Shown one piece after another: positions 35,108-47,814 of a DNA stretch of 64,000 nt. The stretch's first letter is position 1, and each line of letters begins with the position of its first letter. A model generated the notes under the pieces. The model did no database searches and was not told the DNA's origin. It saw only the letters and a program-made list of their open reading frames with translations. The stretch is from Callipepla californica brunnescens (Eukaryota > Chordata > Aves > Galliformes > Odontophoridae): positions 1 through 64,000 of the forward strand of contig JALIRH010000146.1 in the NCBI GenBank assembly GCA_023055505.1, in the 5' to 3' direction. The translations under genes were made by a program, and so were the position numbers.

Positions 35108-36412
35108 TCATCTTGGGGTGACTTTGGGGGCACTCTGTGGGATTCTGGGGTCATTTCTGAGTAATTCGGTGGGATTTCGGGGTCATTTTAGGGGGTATTG
35201 CTGCCACACAGGGCCCATGGAATTGGAATAAAGGATTTTAGGGTCATTGCATGGGATTTTGGGGGGCACTACTGCCATATGAGGCACATGGAATTGTAAT
35301 AAAGGATTTTAGGGTCATTTTGGGTCATTTTGAGGTAATTTTGGGGGCCAGTACTGCCACGTGGGGAACATGGAACAGGAATAAAGGATTTTGGGGTCAT
35401 TTTGGAGTAATTTTGTGGGACTCTGGGGTGACTTCGGGGTCATTTTGTGAGATTTAGGGGTCACTTTGAGTGGATTCTGGGGTCATTTGGGGGGATTTCG
35501 GGGTCATTCTGGAGTCATTTTGTGGGTCTTTGGGGTCATCGGGTGTGGATTTTGGGGTCATTTTGTGGTCACTTTGTGGGGCATTACTGTCATATGGAGC
35601 CCATGGAATTGGAATAAAGGATTTTGGGGTCATTTTCAGGTGACTTTGGGGTCAATTTGAGTGGATTTTGTGGGATTTTGGGGTCACTTTGTGGGGGTAT
35701 TGCTGGCATATGGGGCCCATGGAAATGGAGTAAGGGATTTTGAGGTCATTTTGGAGTAATTCTGCGGAACTTTGGGGTCATTCTGTGGGATTTTGGGGTC
35801 ATTTTAGGGGGCATTGCTGCCATATGGAGCCCAAGGAATTGTAATACAGGATTTTAGGGTCATTGTGTGGGATTCTGGGGTCATTTTGGATTAATTTTGG
35901 GGTCATTTTGGGTGGCATTACTGCCATATGAGGCCCATGGAATTGTAATAAAGGATTTTAGGGCCATTTTGGGTCACTCTGAGGTAATTTTGGAGGCCCC
36001 TACTTCAATATGGGGCACATGGAATTGGAATAAAGGATTTTGGGGTCATTCTGTGCGATTTTGGGGTCATTTGGGAATAATTTCATGGGTCTTTGGGGTC
36101 ATTTTGCAGGGTACTGCTGCTATATGGGGCCCATGGAATTGGAATAAAGGATTTTGGGGTCATTTTGGGGGCCAGTGCTGCCATGTGGGGAACATGGAAT
36201 TAGAATAAAGGATTTTGGGGTCATTTTGGAGTAATTGTGTGGGACTTTGGGGTCATTTGGGGGGATTTCGGGGTCATTCTGGAGTCATTTCTTGGGTCTT
36301 TGGGGCCATTTTGGAGTAATTTTGGGGTCATTTGGGGGTCACTTTTTGGGGCACTGCTGTCATACGGGGCCCACGGAATCGGAATAAAGGATTTTGGGTC
36401 ACTTTGGGGTGA
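35108..36412. repeat. ATTTTGGGG minisatellite, right inverted arm
   Basis: The same family in reverse orientation: GGATTTTGGGGTCATTTTGG with CCATGGAATTGGAATAAAGG and GCCATATGGGGCCC marking longer units. About 1.3 kb against 0.84 kb for the left arm, with a spacer of about 28 bp. Contains many AATAAA words and TTTTGGGG runs able to form G-quadruplexes. Confidence 0.9.
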
Positions 36413-36887
36413 GCTGCTGGCCCCGCTGTGTTTAACGCACCCATTCCACTGCGGAGCAATAGGGCCAGGGGGAGGGGGAAGGGGGGTGGGCGCTGCCGTG
36501 GGGGCAGCAGGTTCAGCTCCACGGGGCCGTCCGTGCCGAGCACGACGCGTGGGTGCCCCATCCCGGGGCCGAGGAGGGGTCCGTGGGCAACGTGAGCGGG
36601 TGGGGGCGTGCAGCCCACGGCACGGAGCGGAACCGGGCCGGGGGCGGGATCGGGGCTTTGGGGCGCGCTACGGCTGCGCGGTTCAGCGATGTCTGCGGTT
36701 CCCTCCGTCCCGAGCGGAGATCCCGAGACCGCTCCGCGCCGGGCGCTCCGGGGCCGCTTTACGCCATCGCCGCGGCGCTCAGCGGAGATCCCGCGCGGAG
36801 CGGAAGCGGCGCGGGCGGAGGAGACGGCGCCGCGCGGGGCGGACCCCCCCGGGACCGCGTTCGGCGGAACGGGGAACACCAACGACA
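36413..36887. other. GC-rich 5' part of ANP32E intron 1
   Basis: CpG-rich intronic sequence leading into exon 1. No exon or repeat recognised. Long open frames on both strands reflect base composition. Confidence 0.6.
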
Positions 36888-37071
36888 GGAGGGGATCGAG
36901 GAGGGCGGCCGCGGAGCGGCCCCCGCGGGGAACCGGGCCGAAATAAAACGGAAAGCGAAAGGAAACGGCCGAGCGGAGCCCCGCGGGGCCGCGCCGCGCT
37001 CCCGGTCTGCCGCCCAACCCCCACGGCGCGCCCGAGCCGACGCCGCTCCGCACCGCGCGGGGCGGACTCAC

Positions 37072-37125
37072 CTCCTCGGGGGCCTGGTTCCGCAGCTCCA
37101 GGTTGATGCGCTTTTTCATCTCCAT
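37072..37125 (-). CDS. ANP32E: ANP32E first coding exon, right copy
   Basis: Same 18 codons as at 185-238, with the GTGAGT donor. It splices in phase 0 to exon 2 (33059-33208) and exon 3 (31726-31848), giving 109 residues of a normal ANP32E N-terminus. Intron 1 is about 3.9 kb, much of it minisatellite. The C-terminal LRRs and acidic tail of the family have no exons in the window. The gene is therefore incomplete here, either a true partial duplicate or an assembly break. Confidence 0.88.
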
Positions 37126-37197
37126 CGCCACCTCCTCCTCCTCCTCGCCCCGCGGCTCCGCGCTGCCGAAGGAGGGAAGGGCGGCCGAGGGCACGCA

Positions 37198-37225
37198 GCC
37201 GCCGCCGCCGCCGCCGCCGCCGCCG
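37198..37225. repeat. GCC triplet repeat, 9 units
   Basis: Two units shorter than the left copy at 311-344; a marker to tell the two copies apart. Confidence 0.9.
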
Positions 37226-37777
37226 GGAGGGAGGGAGGGAGGGAGCGGGGTGTTGGGAGCAGCCGGGCCCGCTCCGTGTGCGGGGTGTCCGGGCTGATCC
37301 GGGCCCGCTCCGCGTGGGGGGTGTCCGGGCTGTCCGAGGTATCCGGGCTCTCCGGTCTACCCGGGCCGTCCGGGCCTGCTCCGCGCGCAGCTGTCCGAGC
37401 TCCCCGGTCTGTCCGGGCCCGCTGCGCGCTCGGCCGTGCGGGTGATCGGGTGATGGAGTGAAGGGGCTCCGCGGGGTTCCCGGGGCCGCTGCGGGCGCAG
37501 CTGCGGCGCCGTCAGGGTCCGCACGCACACTGCGCCTCCATGACGCGGCGCGTGGCGCCCCCTTCGCCGCCGCGACCCCGCCCCCCCTCCGAGGGCGGGA
37601 CTTCCGCCGCGCCGCCGCGCTTCTCGTTGGCCGCGTGCGGCTCGGCGCGATTGGTCCGAGACGCTGCCCGTCACGGCGGCGCGGGACTTTAAACTGAGGG
37701 AGATGGAGGGGCGGCGCGGAATGGCGCGCGCGCGGGGGGCGGGGTCGGGTTGGCGGGAACTGCACGCGGGGGGTGGG

Positions 37778-37881
37778 GCTACGAATACATGCCCGCGCGG
37801 GCACGGGTAGGGGCACGGATAGGGGCGCGGGTACGGGTGGGGCACGGATAAGGGTATGGGGAAGGGCGGTTGGGCGGGTCG
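37778..37881. repeat. G-rich minisatellite, right copy
   Basis: Same as 897-1000. Confidence 0.6.
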
Positions 37882-37990
37882 GTAAGTGGGGAGACGAGCG
37901 GGCAGCCAGGCAGGACGGCAGGGAGGGGAGCAGAGAGATAACGGGGGGAGAAAGCGGGGGGCAAGCAGGCGGGGGGGCTGCAAAGCCAAT

Positions 37991-38986
37991 AAACGTTGGA
38001 TGGAGGAATCTGACGGGTTTGGGATGCAGCTGGGAGTGTGGTAACTCTGGGATGCTAACTGGAGATAATGGAACAGCTAGATGGCAACGAGGAAGCGAAT
38101 GTGACCCTCGGACTGGTAGCACTACAACACGGTCCAGAGATAAAGATAGTTTAGGCATAGTGGGAATGGGAACAGAATTAATGGAAACCAGGCAAAAGCC
38201 ATGTAGGCTCCCCTTTGGGTACTGGTGGCTGTGTGGAGATGGATATGCCCATAAAATGCTCCCACTGAGTTCGACCGGGACGTGCACGGCGGGACGTCCG
38301 ATGCCTCACACTGGTACACGTACTCGTGCAGAACCCCCACGAGGGGTCTTAAGAACCGTGTGGATACGAACAAAAAGTAAAAACCCCACTAATTGAAAGG
38401 CCTTCAGGATTTCATAGTTTTGTTCGGTGGCTAATTCCAGCCCTAGGAGTAAGTGTATTAGAAAAGGCCGTAGTGAATGTGTCAGCCACTATGGAAAGAA
38501 CTGAGAACGTAACATCAGATACCATCCAAGGTTTGCAAACAGAGATTTCTTCTTTGAGTAAAGTAGTTCTGCAGAACAGAACGGCTCCAGACCTAACTGC
38601 AAAGGGGGGAGTCTGTACAGTAATTAATCAAAGCTGCTGTGCTCACGTGGACCAAGATCAACGTAGAAACTGACACACAGGCGATTCAGAAACGGGTTGA
38701 AGTGCTGCACCAAGTCTCATTAGATGGTACCTCATTTGGATTTACACACTTATGGAATCAGCTCACTAGCTGGCTCCCTGATTAAGCCTGGCTAAAGCAA
38801 CCGTCTGTAGCAATAGTGGTGCTGTTTATTCCCATAGTGATGACTTGTACAGGTGTGTGGTGCTTTCTCTGGTGCTGTCGAAGGAGCCTGCATGGTTACA
38901 CCACCTGGAAAAGAAATTGCATCAACCGCCAAGCAGAACCTGGGAAGTGTTTCAGGAAGGAGATAATGGACAATAGTACGTCATAG
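37991..38986 (+). pseudogene. Endogenous retrovirus env remnant (right copy)
   Basis: Counterpart of 1110-2105 at offset 36881, with the same breaks: frame changes between the surface and transmembrane parts and before the anchor, and a stop ahead of the hydrophobic anchor. The C-x6-CC motif lies at 38614-38640. Because the lesions are shared, the element was dead before the segment was duplicated. Confidence 0.75.
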
Positions 38987-39011
38987 GCAAAAGAATTTGC
39001 CTGTTATATTG

Positions 39012-39501
39012 AGAAGGGGGATTGAATCATGAGAACAGCTTATCCATGGTAACAACAACTCGTTACATAAATCAAGCGGCCGCATCATTGTGTGACAGGT
39101 AGAGCTGCTGTTTGCAGCTCCGTACAAGGGTGAGGGACAACACAGCACAAGAAGCTGTGGTTGCTGACAGCACAATGATGGTCCTGAGAAGCTGCTGCCT
39201 GCAACTCAGTGAAGGGGGTCTGTGAAGATAAGAAGGCAAAACAACGTACAGTGATCCCCTCAACATGTGGAAATCTGTTGTGGCCACTGCACATGTCACT
39301 CACTTGGGAACTTCTGTCTGTATGTGTGGGATGTGATGAGTACGCATGTGCTGTACCTTTAAATACGTACTCATTTCTGTCTTTGGGTGCACGTATGGTG
39401 GAGAGATCCCCATGCACCCAGCGCTGTAATCAAGGGAAAGCCTGCTGGACATAGTGCACTGCTGTGCAAAGTTACTGTGTTGCGTTCCTCGGCATCGGGG
39501 C
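39012..39501 (+). mobile_element. Polypurine tract and 3' LTR-like tail, right copy
   Basis: Counterpart of 2131-2620; one substitution near 39289 (GTCACTC versus GTCGCTC). Confidence 0.5.
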
Positions 39502-39640
39502 AAGCGGGGAGCAAGTGGGGATACACAGAGAGCAGCGGAGGAGGGGGGGGGGCATCTGGGAAGTGGACAGTGGGAGGGCATCCAGGGATCCAGGGTGGCG
39601 GGAAGTGGGCAGGGAGTACAGCAGGAACTGCAGCACTAAG

Positions 39641-42600
39641 ACAGTGCAGACACACAGTGCGCACACACACACACACACACACGCACAGACACACAGTGCA
39701 CACAGACACACACACACACACAAGTGCACACACAGTGCACACACACAGTACACACACACAGTGCACACACACACACAGAACACGCACGCACACCGTGCAC
39801 ACACATGAACAGTGCGCAAACACAAGTATGCACACACACACAGTGCACACACAGTGCACGCACACACAGTGCACACACGCACAGTGCACAAATACGAATA
39901 CACACAAACACACAGTGCACTCACACACACAGTGCTGACACAGTGCACACACACACACACAGTGCACACACAGTGCACGCACACACAGTGCACACACACA
40001 CAGTGCACAAATACGAACACACACAAACACACAGTTCACACACACACAGTGCACTCACACACACAGTGCTGACACAGTGCACACACACACACACAGTGCA
40101 CACACAGTGCACGCACACACAGTGCACGCACACACAGTGCACAAATACGAACACACACAAACACACAGTTCACACACACACAGTGCACTCACACACAGTG
40201 CTGACACAGTGCACACACACACACAGTGCACACACACACTGCACTCACACACAGTGCACACAGAGTGCACACACACACACAGTCGACACACACAGTGCAC
40301 ACACACACAGTACACTCACACACACACACAGTGCACACAGTACACACACACACAGTACACTCACACACACACAGTGCGCACACACAGTGCACACACACAC
40401 TGTGCACACACACACACAGTGCAAACACATGCAGTGCACACACACACAGAACACACACATAGTGCACACACACAGAGCGTACACACGAACACACACGAAC
40501 ACAGAGTACACACAGTGCACATACACAGTGCACACACACACTCACAGTGCACACACAATGCACACACAAAAAGTGCACGCACACAAAGACACACAGTGCA
40601 CACACAGTGCACACACACACACAGTGCACAAACACAGTGCACAGACAGTGCACACACACTGTGCACACACACACACACACTGCACACACAGTGCACACAC
40701 ACACACAGAACATGCACGCACACTGTGCACACACACAAACAGTGCACACAAAAACAGTATGCACACACACACAGTGCACGCACACACACAGTGCACACAC
40801 ACATAGTGCACTCACACACAGTGCTGACACAGTGCACACACACGCACACTGTGCACACACGCACACCGCACTCACACACATAGTGCTCACACAGTGTACA
40901 CACACACAGTGCACACACACGGACAGTGCACACACACACACACAGTGCACAAATACACAGTGCACAACAGTGCACACACACACACAGAACACACAGACAC
41001 AGTGCGCACACACACTGCACACACTGTACACACACACACACACAGTGCACAGAGACACACTGTACACACTGTGCACACGCACAGTGCAGACACAGAGCAC
41101 ACACACACACACACACCGACAAAGTGCACACACACACGGTGCACACACAGTGCACAAACACACACACAGTGCACACACACTGCACCCACACACAGTACAA
41201 ACACACACACACAGTGCACACACACTCAATGCACATACACGAACACACAAACACACGAACACACACAAACACACAGTGCACACACACCGTGCACACACAC
41301 ACACACACAGTGCACACACAGTGCACACACAAACAGTGCACACACACAAACACACACACACACATGGTGCACACACACACAGTGCACACACACAGTGCTG
41401 ACACAGTGCACACACACACACACAGTGCACACACAGTGCACGCACACACAGTGCACGCACACACAGTGCACAAATACGAACACACACAAACACACAGTTC
41501 ACACACACACAGTGCACTCACACACAGTGCTGACACAGTGCACACACACACACAGTGCACACACACACTGCACTCACACACAGTGCACACAGAGTGCACA
41601 CACACACACAGTCGACTCACACACACACACAGTGCACACAGTACACACACACACAGTACACTCACACACACACAGTGCGCACACACAGTGCACACACACA
41701 CTGTGCACACACACACACAGTGCAAACACACGCAGTGCACACACACACACAGAACACACACATAGTGCACACACACAGAGCGTACACACGAACACACACG
41801 AACACAGAGTACACACAGTGCACATACACAGTGCACACACACACTCACAGTGCACACACAATGCACACACAAAAAGTGCACGCACACAAAGACACACAGT
41901 GCACACACAGTGCACACACACACACAGTGCACAAACACAGTGCACAGACAGTGCACACACACTGTGCACACACACACACACACTGCACACACAGTGCACA
42001 CACACACACAGAACATGCACGCACACTGTGCACACACACAAACAGTGCACACAAAAACAGTATGCACACACACACAGTGCACACACACATAGTGCACTCA
42101 CACACAGTGCTGACACAGTGCACACACACGCACACTGTGCACACACGCACACCGCACTCACACACATAGTGCTCACACAGTGTACACACACACAGTGCAC
42201 ACACACAGACAGTGCACACACACACACACAGTGCACAAATACACAGTGCACAACAGTGCACACACACACACAGAACACACACACAGTGCGCACACACACT
42301 GCACACACTGTACACACACACACACACAGTGCACAGAGACACACTGCACACACTGTGCACACGCACAGTGCAGACACAGAGCACACACACACACACAGTG
42401 CACACACAGTGCACGCACACACAGTGCACGCACACACAGTGCACAAATACGAACACACACAAACACACAGTTCACACACACACAGTGCACTCACACACAG
42501 TGCTGACACAGTGCACACACACACACAGTGCACACACACACTGCACTCACACACAGTGCACACAGAGTGCACACACACACACAGTCGACTCACACACACA

Positions 42601-43888
42601 CACAGTGCACACAGTACACACACACACAGTACACTCACACACACACAGTGCGCACACACAGTGCACACACACACTGTGCACACACACACACAGTGCAAAC
42701 ACACGCAGTGCACACACACACACAGAACACACACATAGTGCACACACACAGAGCGTACACACGAACACACACGAACACAGAGTACACACAGTGCACATAC
42801 ACAGTGCACACACACACTCACAGTGCACACACAATGCACACACAAAAAGTGCACGCACACAAAGACACACAGTGCACACACAGTGCACACACACACACAG
42901 TGCACAAACACAGTGCACAGACAGTGCACACACACTGTGCACACACACACACACACTGCACACACAGTGCACACACACACACAGAACATGCACGCACACT
43001 GTGCACACACACAAACAGTGCACACAAAAACAGTATGCACACACACACAGTGCACACACACATAGTGCACTCACACACAGTGCTGACACAGTGCACACAC
43101 ACGCACACTGTGCACACACGCACACCGCACTCACACACATAGTGCTCACACAGTGTACACACACACAGTGCACACACACAGACAGTGCACACACACACAC
43201 ACAGTGCACAAATACACAGTGCACAACAGTGCACACACACACACAGAACACACACACAGTGCGCACACACACTGCACACACTGTACACACACACACACAC
43301 AGTGCACAGAGACACACTGCACACACTGTGCACACGCACAGTGCAGACACAGAGCACACACACACACACACCGACAAAGTGCACACACACACAGTGCACA
43401 CACAGTGCACAAACACACACTCAATGCACATACACGAACACACAAACACAGTACACACACACACACACAGTGCACACACACTCAATGCACATACACGAAC
43501 ACAAACACACGAACACACACAAACACACAGTGCACACACTCACACAGTGCACACACACACACACAGTGCACACACAGTGCACACACACACAGTACACACA
43601 CACACAGTGCACACACACTCAATGCACACACACGAACACACAAACACACGAACACACACAAACACACAGTGCACACACACCGTGCACACACACACACACA
43701 CAGTGCACACACACCGTGCACACACAAACAGTGCACACACACAAACACACACACACACGGTGCACACACACACGGTGCACACACACACAGTGCACTCACA
43801 GTGCACACACACACAGTGCACTCCCCCCCCCCACACACACAGTGCACACACACAAAGTGAACACACACGAATACACACAGACACATAG
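39641..43888. repeat. CA/GTGCAC satellite, right copy, part 1
   Basis: As 2759-4756 but about 2.25 kb longer. A landmark block (CACAAAAAGTGCACGCACAC) present once on the left at about 3686 occurs here at about 40568, 41871 and 42844, plus once more at 46183 after the LTR. Two of these are spaced by 973 bp. The C-run before the LTR is retained. Confidence 0.95.
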
Positions 43889-44624
43889 TGTCGTGAAAGA
43901 CAGAAACTGTTTTTCCCTTCTTTTGTCTCAAAGCTTGCTTCCTAAGGCCTTTTCTGGTGACAAGACTCTGACTGATAACTGCCGGTTACCCAGATGGGTG
44001 CTATGGTGCCTCATTGTCTCTGCTTATGGTTGTAAAGATAAGCAGAAATAGGGGCAAATAGTCTTTTCCGGGGGGCACGGCTTGGAGAAGCTGACCACCA
44101 CAAAAAGACAGTGCTCCTGCATGGCAAGGAAGGCAACATCCGCTGCTGGCTTATCTGTTGAGCCAGACATGTCACACAAGCAAATAGAAAAAAATACCTG
44201 AGAAATGGGGATAAAAGGCCTTCACTGAACCAAGGATTTTTGAGAGAAGAAGAGAGGAAGAGAAGAGAAGAATTCCTGGAGAAGAACTCCCAAAGAGAAA
44301 ATCTTTGAGGAGAACTCCCGAAGATGGACCCTGAGACCTGCTTGCTGCCATCTCCCATCCCCCGCGGTGACCAGACGAGTTCCTGAGACTATGAACCTCG
44401 CTGGACCCACGGTGATGATTATATCTCTCTTGCTTTCTATCAAGACTCCTTGCTTTTTTTTATCCCTTTTCTATCGCTCACCTTCCCTTCCCCATATCCC
44501 TAAGCAACTAGTAATTGTAATAAACTGGTTGGGCTAACATTTGACCCGTTGTGTCTTAATCTCGCCATCGGGTATACACACAATATAAGAACCTCGTCTC
44601 CCTCCTTTATATTGGAGCGTGACA
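43889..44624 (+). mobile_element. 736-bp LTR embedded in satellite (right, first)
   Basis: Same ends and signals as 4757-5492. Differs from it at two positions I can see (the GGGGGCACGG and ACCCACGGTG sites). Confidence 0.8.
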
Positions 44625-47078
44625 AGTGCACACACACAAATAGAACACACACACAGTGCACACACAGACACAGTGCACACACACACAATGCACACACAAA
44701 GTGCACACACTGTGCACACACAAACAGTGCACACACACGCACACAGTGCACACACACACAGTGCATACAAACGAACACACAGTGCACACACAGTTCACAC
44801 AGAGTGCACACACACAGAGTACACACACACACAGTGCACCCACACGAACACACGCAAACACACAGTGCACACAGACACACAGTGCACATACACACACACA
44901 GTGCACACACAGTGCACACGCACACACACACACTGCACACACACAGTGCACAAGCACACACATTGCACACACAGTGCACAGACACTGACATTGCACACAC
45001 AGTGCACACACAAACATTGCACACACACACTGCACACACACGCAGTACACACGCACACACAGTGCACACACACTCACAGTGCACACACAGTGCACACGCA
45101 CGGATAGTGCACACACACGCACACAGTGCACACACACACATAGTGCACACACACACAGTGCGCACACACAGTGCACACACACACACAGTACACACACAAA
45201 CACAGTGCACACAACATGCACACACACAGTGCACACGCACACACACACACTGCACACACACACTGCACACACACAGTGCACACAGTGCACACGCAGGGCA
45301 GTGCACACACAGGGCAGTGCACACACACAGAGTGTACACACAGTGCACACACACACAATGCACATGCACACACAGTGCACTCACAAACACACAGCTGACA
45401 CAGTGCACACACACAAACACACAGTACACACGCACACAGAACACACACAGAGCACACACACACAGTGCACATGCACACACACACAGTGCACACACTAAAC
45501 ACACACACATAGTACACACACAATGCACACACACACAATGCACACACACGAACACACACAAACACACAGTGCACACACACACACGCAGTGTGCACACACA
45601 CACAGTGCACACACAGTGCACGCACACACAGTGCACACACACACAGTGCACAAATACGAACACACACAAACACACAGTTCACACACACACAGTGCACTCA
45701 CACACACAGTGCTGACACAGTGCACACACACACACACAGTGCACACACAGTGCACGCACACACAGTGCACACACACACAGTGCACAAATACGAACACACA
45801 CAAACACACAGTTCACACACACACAGTGCACTCACACACAGTGCTGACACAGTGCACACACACACACAGTGCACACACACACTGCACTCACACACAGTGC
45901 ACACAGAGTGCACACACACACACAGTCGACACACACAGTGCACACACACACAGTACACTCACACACAGTACACTCACACACACACACAGTGCGCACACAC
46001 AGTGCACACACACACTGTGCACACACACACACAGTGCAAACACATGCAGTGCACACACACACAGAACACACACATAGTGCACACACACAGAGCGTACACA
46101 CGAACACACACGAACACAGAGTACACACAGTGCACATACACAGTGCACACACACACTCACAGTGCACACACAATGCACACACAAAAAGTGCACGCACACA
46201 AAGACACACAGTGCACACACAGTGCACACACACAGTGCACAAACACAGTGCACAGACAGTGCACACACACTGTGCACACACACACACACACTGCACACAC
46301 AGTGCACACACACACACAGAACATGCACGCACACTGTGCACACACACAAACAGTGCACACAAAAACAGTATGCACACACACAGTGCACGCACACACACAG
46401 TGCACACACACATAGTGCACTCACACACAGTGCTGACACAGTGCACACACACGCACACTGTGCACACACGCACACCGCACTCACACACATAGTGCTCACA
46501 CAGTGTACACACACACAGTGCACACACACGGACAGTGCACACACACACACACAGTGCACAAATACACAGTGCACAACAGTGCACACACACACACACAGAA
46601 CACACAGACACAGTGCGCACACACACTGCACACACTGTACACACACACACACACAGTGCACAGAGACACACTGTACACACTGTGCACACGCACAGTGCAG
46701 ACACAGAGCACACACACACACACACACCGACAAAGTGCACACACACACAGTGCACACACAGTGCACAAACACACACACAGTGCACACACACTGCACCCAC
46801 ACACAGTACAAACACACACACACAGTGCACACACACTCAATGCACATACACGAACACACAAACACACGAACACACACAAACACACAGTGCACACACACCG
46901 TGCACACACACACACACACAGTGCACACACAGTGCACACACAAACAGTGCACACACACAAACACACACACACACATGGTGCACACCCACACAGTGCACAC
47001 ACACAGTGCACTCACAGTGCACACACACACAGTGCACACACACAAAGTGAACACACACGAATACACACAGACACATAG
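44625..47078. repeat. CA/GTGCAC satellite between the two right LTRs
   Basis: About 2.45 kb. It starts with blocks that normally follow the LTR (to about 45.5 kb) and then switches to blocks that normally precede it (45.6-47.1 kb). This is the order expected of a tandem duplication with a junction near 45.5-45.6 kb. The C-run is lost before the second LTR. Confidence 0.9.
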
Positions 47079-47814
47079 TGTCGTGAAAGACAGAAACTGT
47101 TTTTCCCTTCTTTTGTCTCAAAGCTTGCTTCCTAAGGCCTTTTCTGGTGACAAGACTCTGACTGATAACTGCCGGTTACCCAGATGGGTGCTATGGTGCC
47201 TCATTGTCTCTGCTTATGGTTGTAAAGATAAGCAGAAATAGGGGCAAATAGTCTTTTCCGGGGGGCACGGCTTGGAGAAGCTGACCACCACAAAAAGACA
47301 GTGCTCCTGCATGGCAAGGAAGGCAACATCCGCTGCTGGCTTATCTGTTGAGCCAGACGTGTCACACAAGCAAATAGAAAAAAATACCTGAGAAATGGGG
47401 ATAAAAGGCCTTCACTGAACCAAGGATTTTTGAGAGAAGAAGAGAGGAAGAGAAGAGAAGAATTCCTGGAGAAGAACTCCCAAAGAGAAAATCTTTGAGG
47501 AGAACTCCCGAAGATGGACCCTGAGACCTGCTTGCTGCCATCTCCCATCCCCCGCGGTGACCAGACGAGTTCCTGAGACTATGAACCTCGCTGGACCCAC
47601 GGTGATGATTATATCTCTCTTGCTTTCTATCAAGACTCCTTGCTTTTTTTTATCCCTTTTCTATCGCTCACCTTCCCTTCCCCATATCCCTAAGCAACTA
47701 GTAATTGTAATAAACTGGTTGGGCTAACATTTGACCCGTTGTGTCTTAATCTCGCCATCGGGTATACACACAATATAAGAACCTCGTCTCCCTCCTTTAT
47801 ATTGGAGCGTGACA
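47079..47814 (+). mobile_element. 736-bp LTR embedded in satellite (right, second)
   Basis: Offset 3190 bp from the first right LTR; one difference seen (GACGTGTC at about 47358). It shares the other two variants with the first right LTR, so the duplication happened on the right copy. Confidence 0.8.

Larger units (their letters stand above)
36888..37971. promoter_or_regulatory. CpG island over ANP32E exon 1, right copy
   Basis: Counterpart of 1-1090. Candidate sites: ETS-like ACTTCCG at 37600-37606, ATTGG (minus-strand CCAAT) at 37650-37654, TTGGCGGGAA at 37750-37759. Base-identical at these sites to the left copy, so both copies keep the promoter elements. Confidence 0.7.

Noticed and set aside
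34316..36208. Open frames of the WGHFGVILGSF type and their reverse in intron 1
   Set aside because: Translations of the TTTTGGGG minisatellite; they change frame with each unit and lie inside a clear intron.
34237..36412. TTTTGGGG runs as interstitial telomere
   Set aside because: Vertebrate telomeres are TTAGGG; the runs belong to a longer minisatellite unit with unique marker words.
36779..38287. 502-codon minus-strand frame over the CpG island
   Set aside because: It runs through coding exon 1 in another frame and through the G-rich minisatellite; proline/arginine composition follows CpG content, and the right splice site for exon 1 lies inside it.
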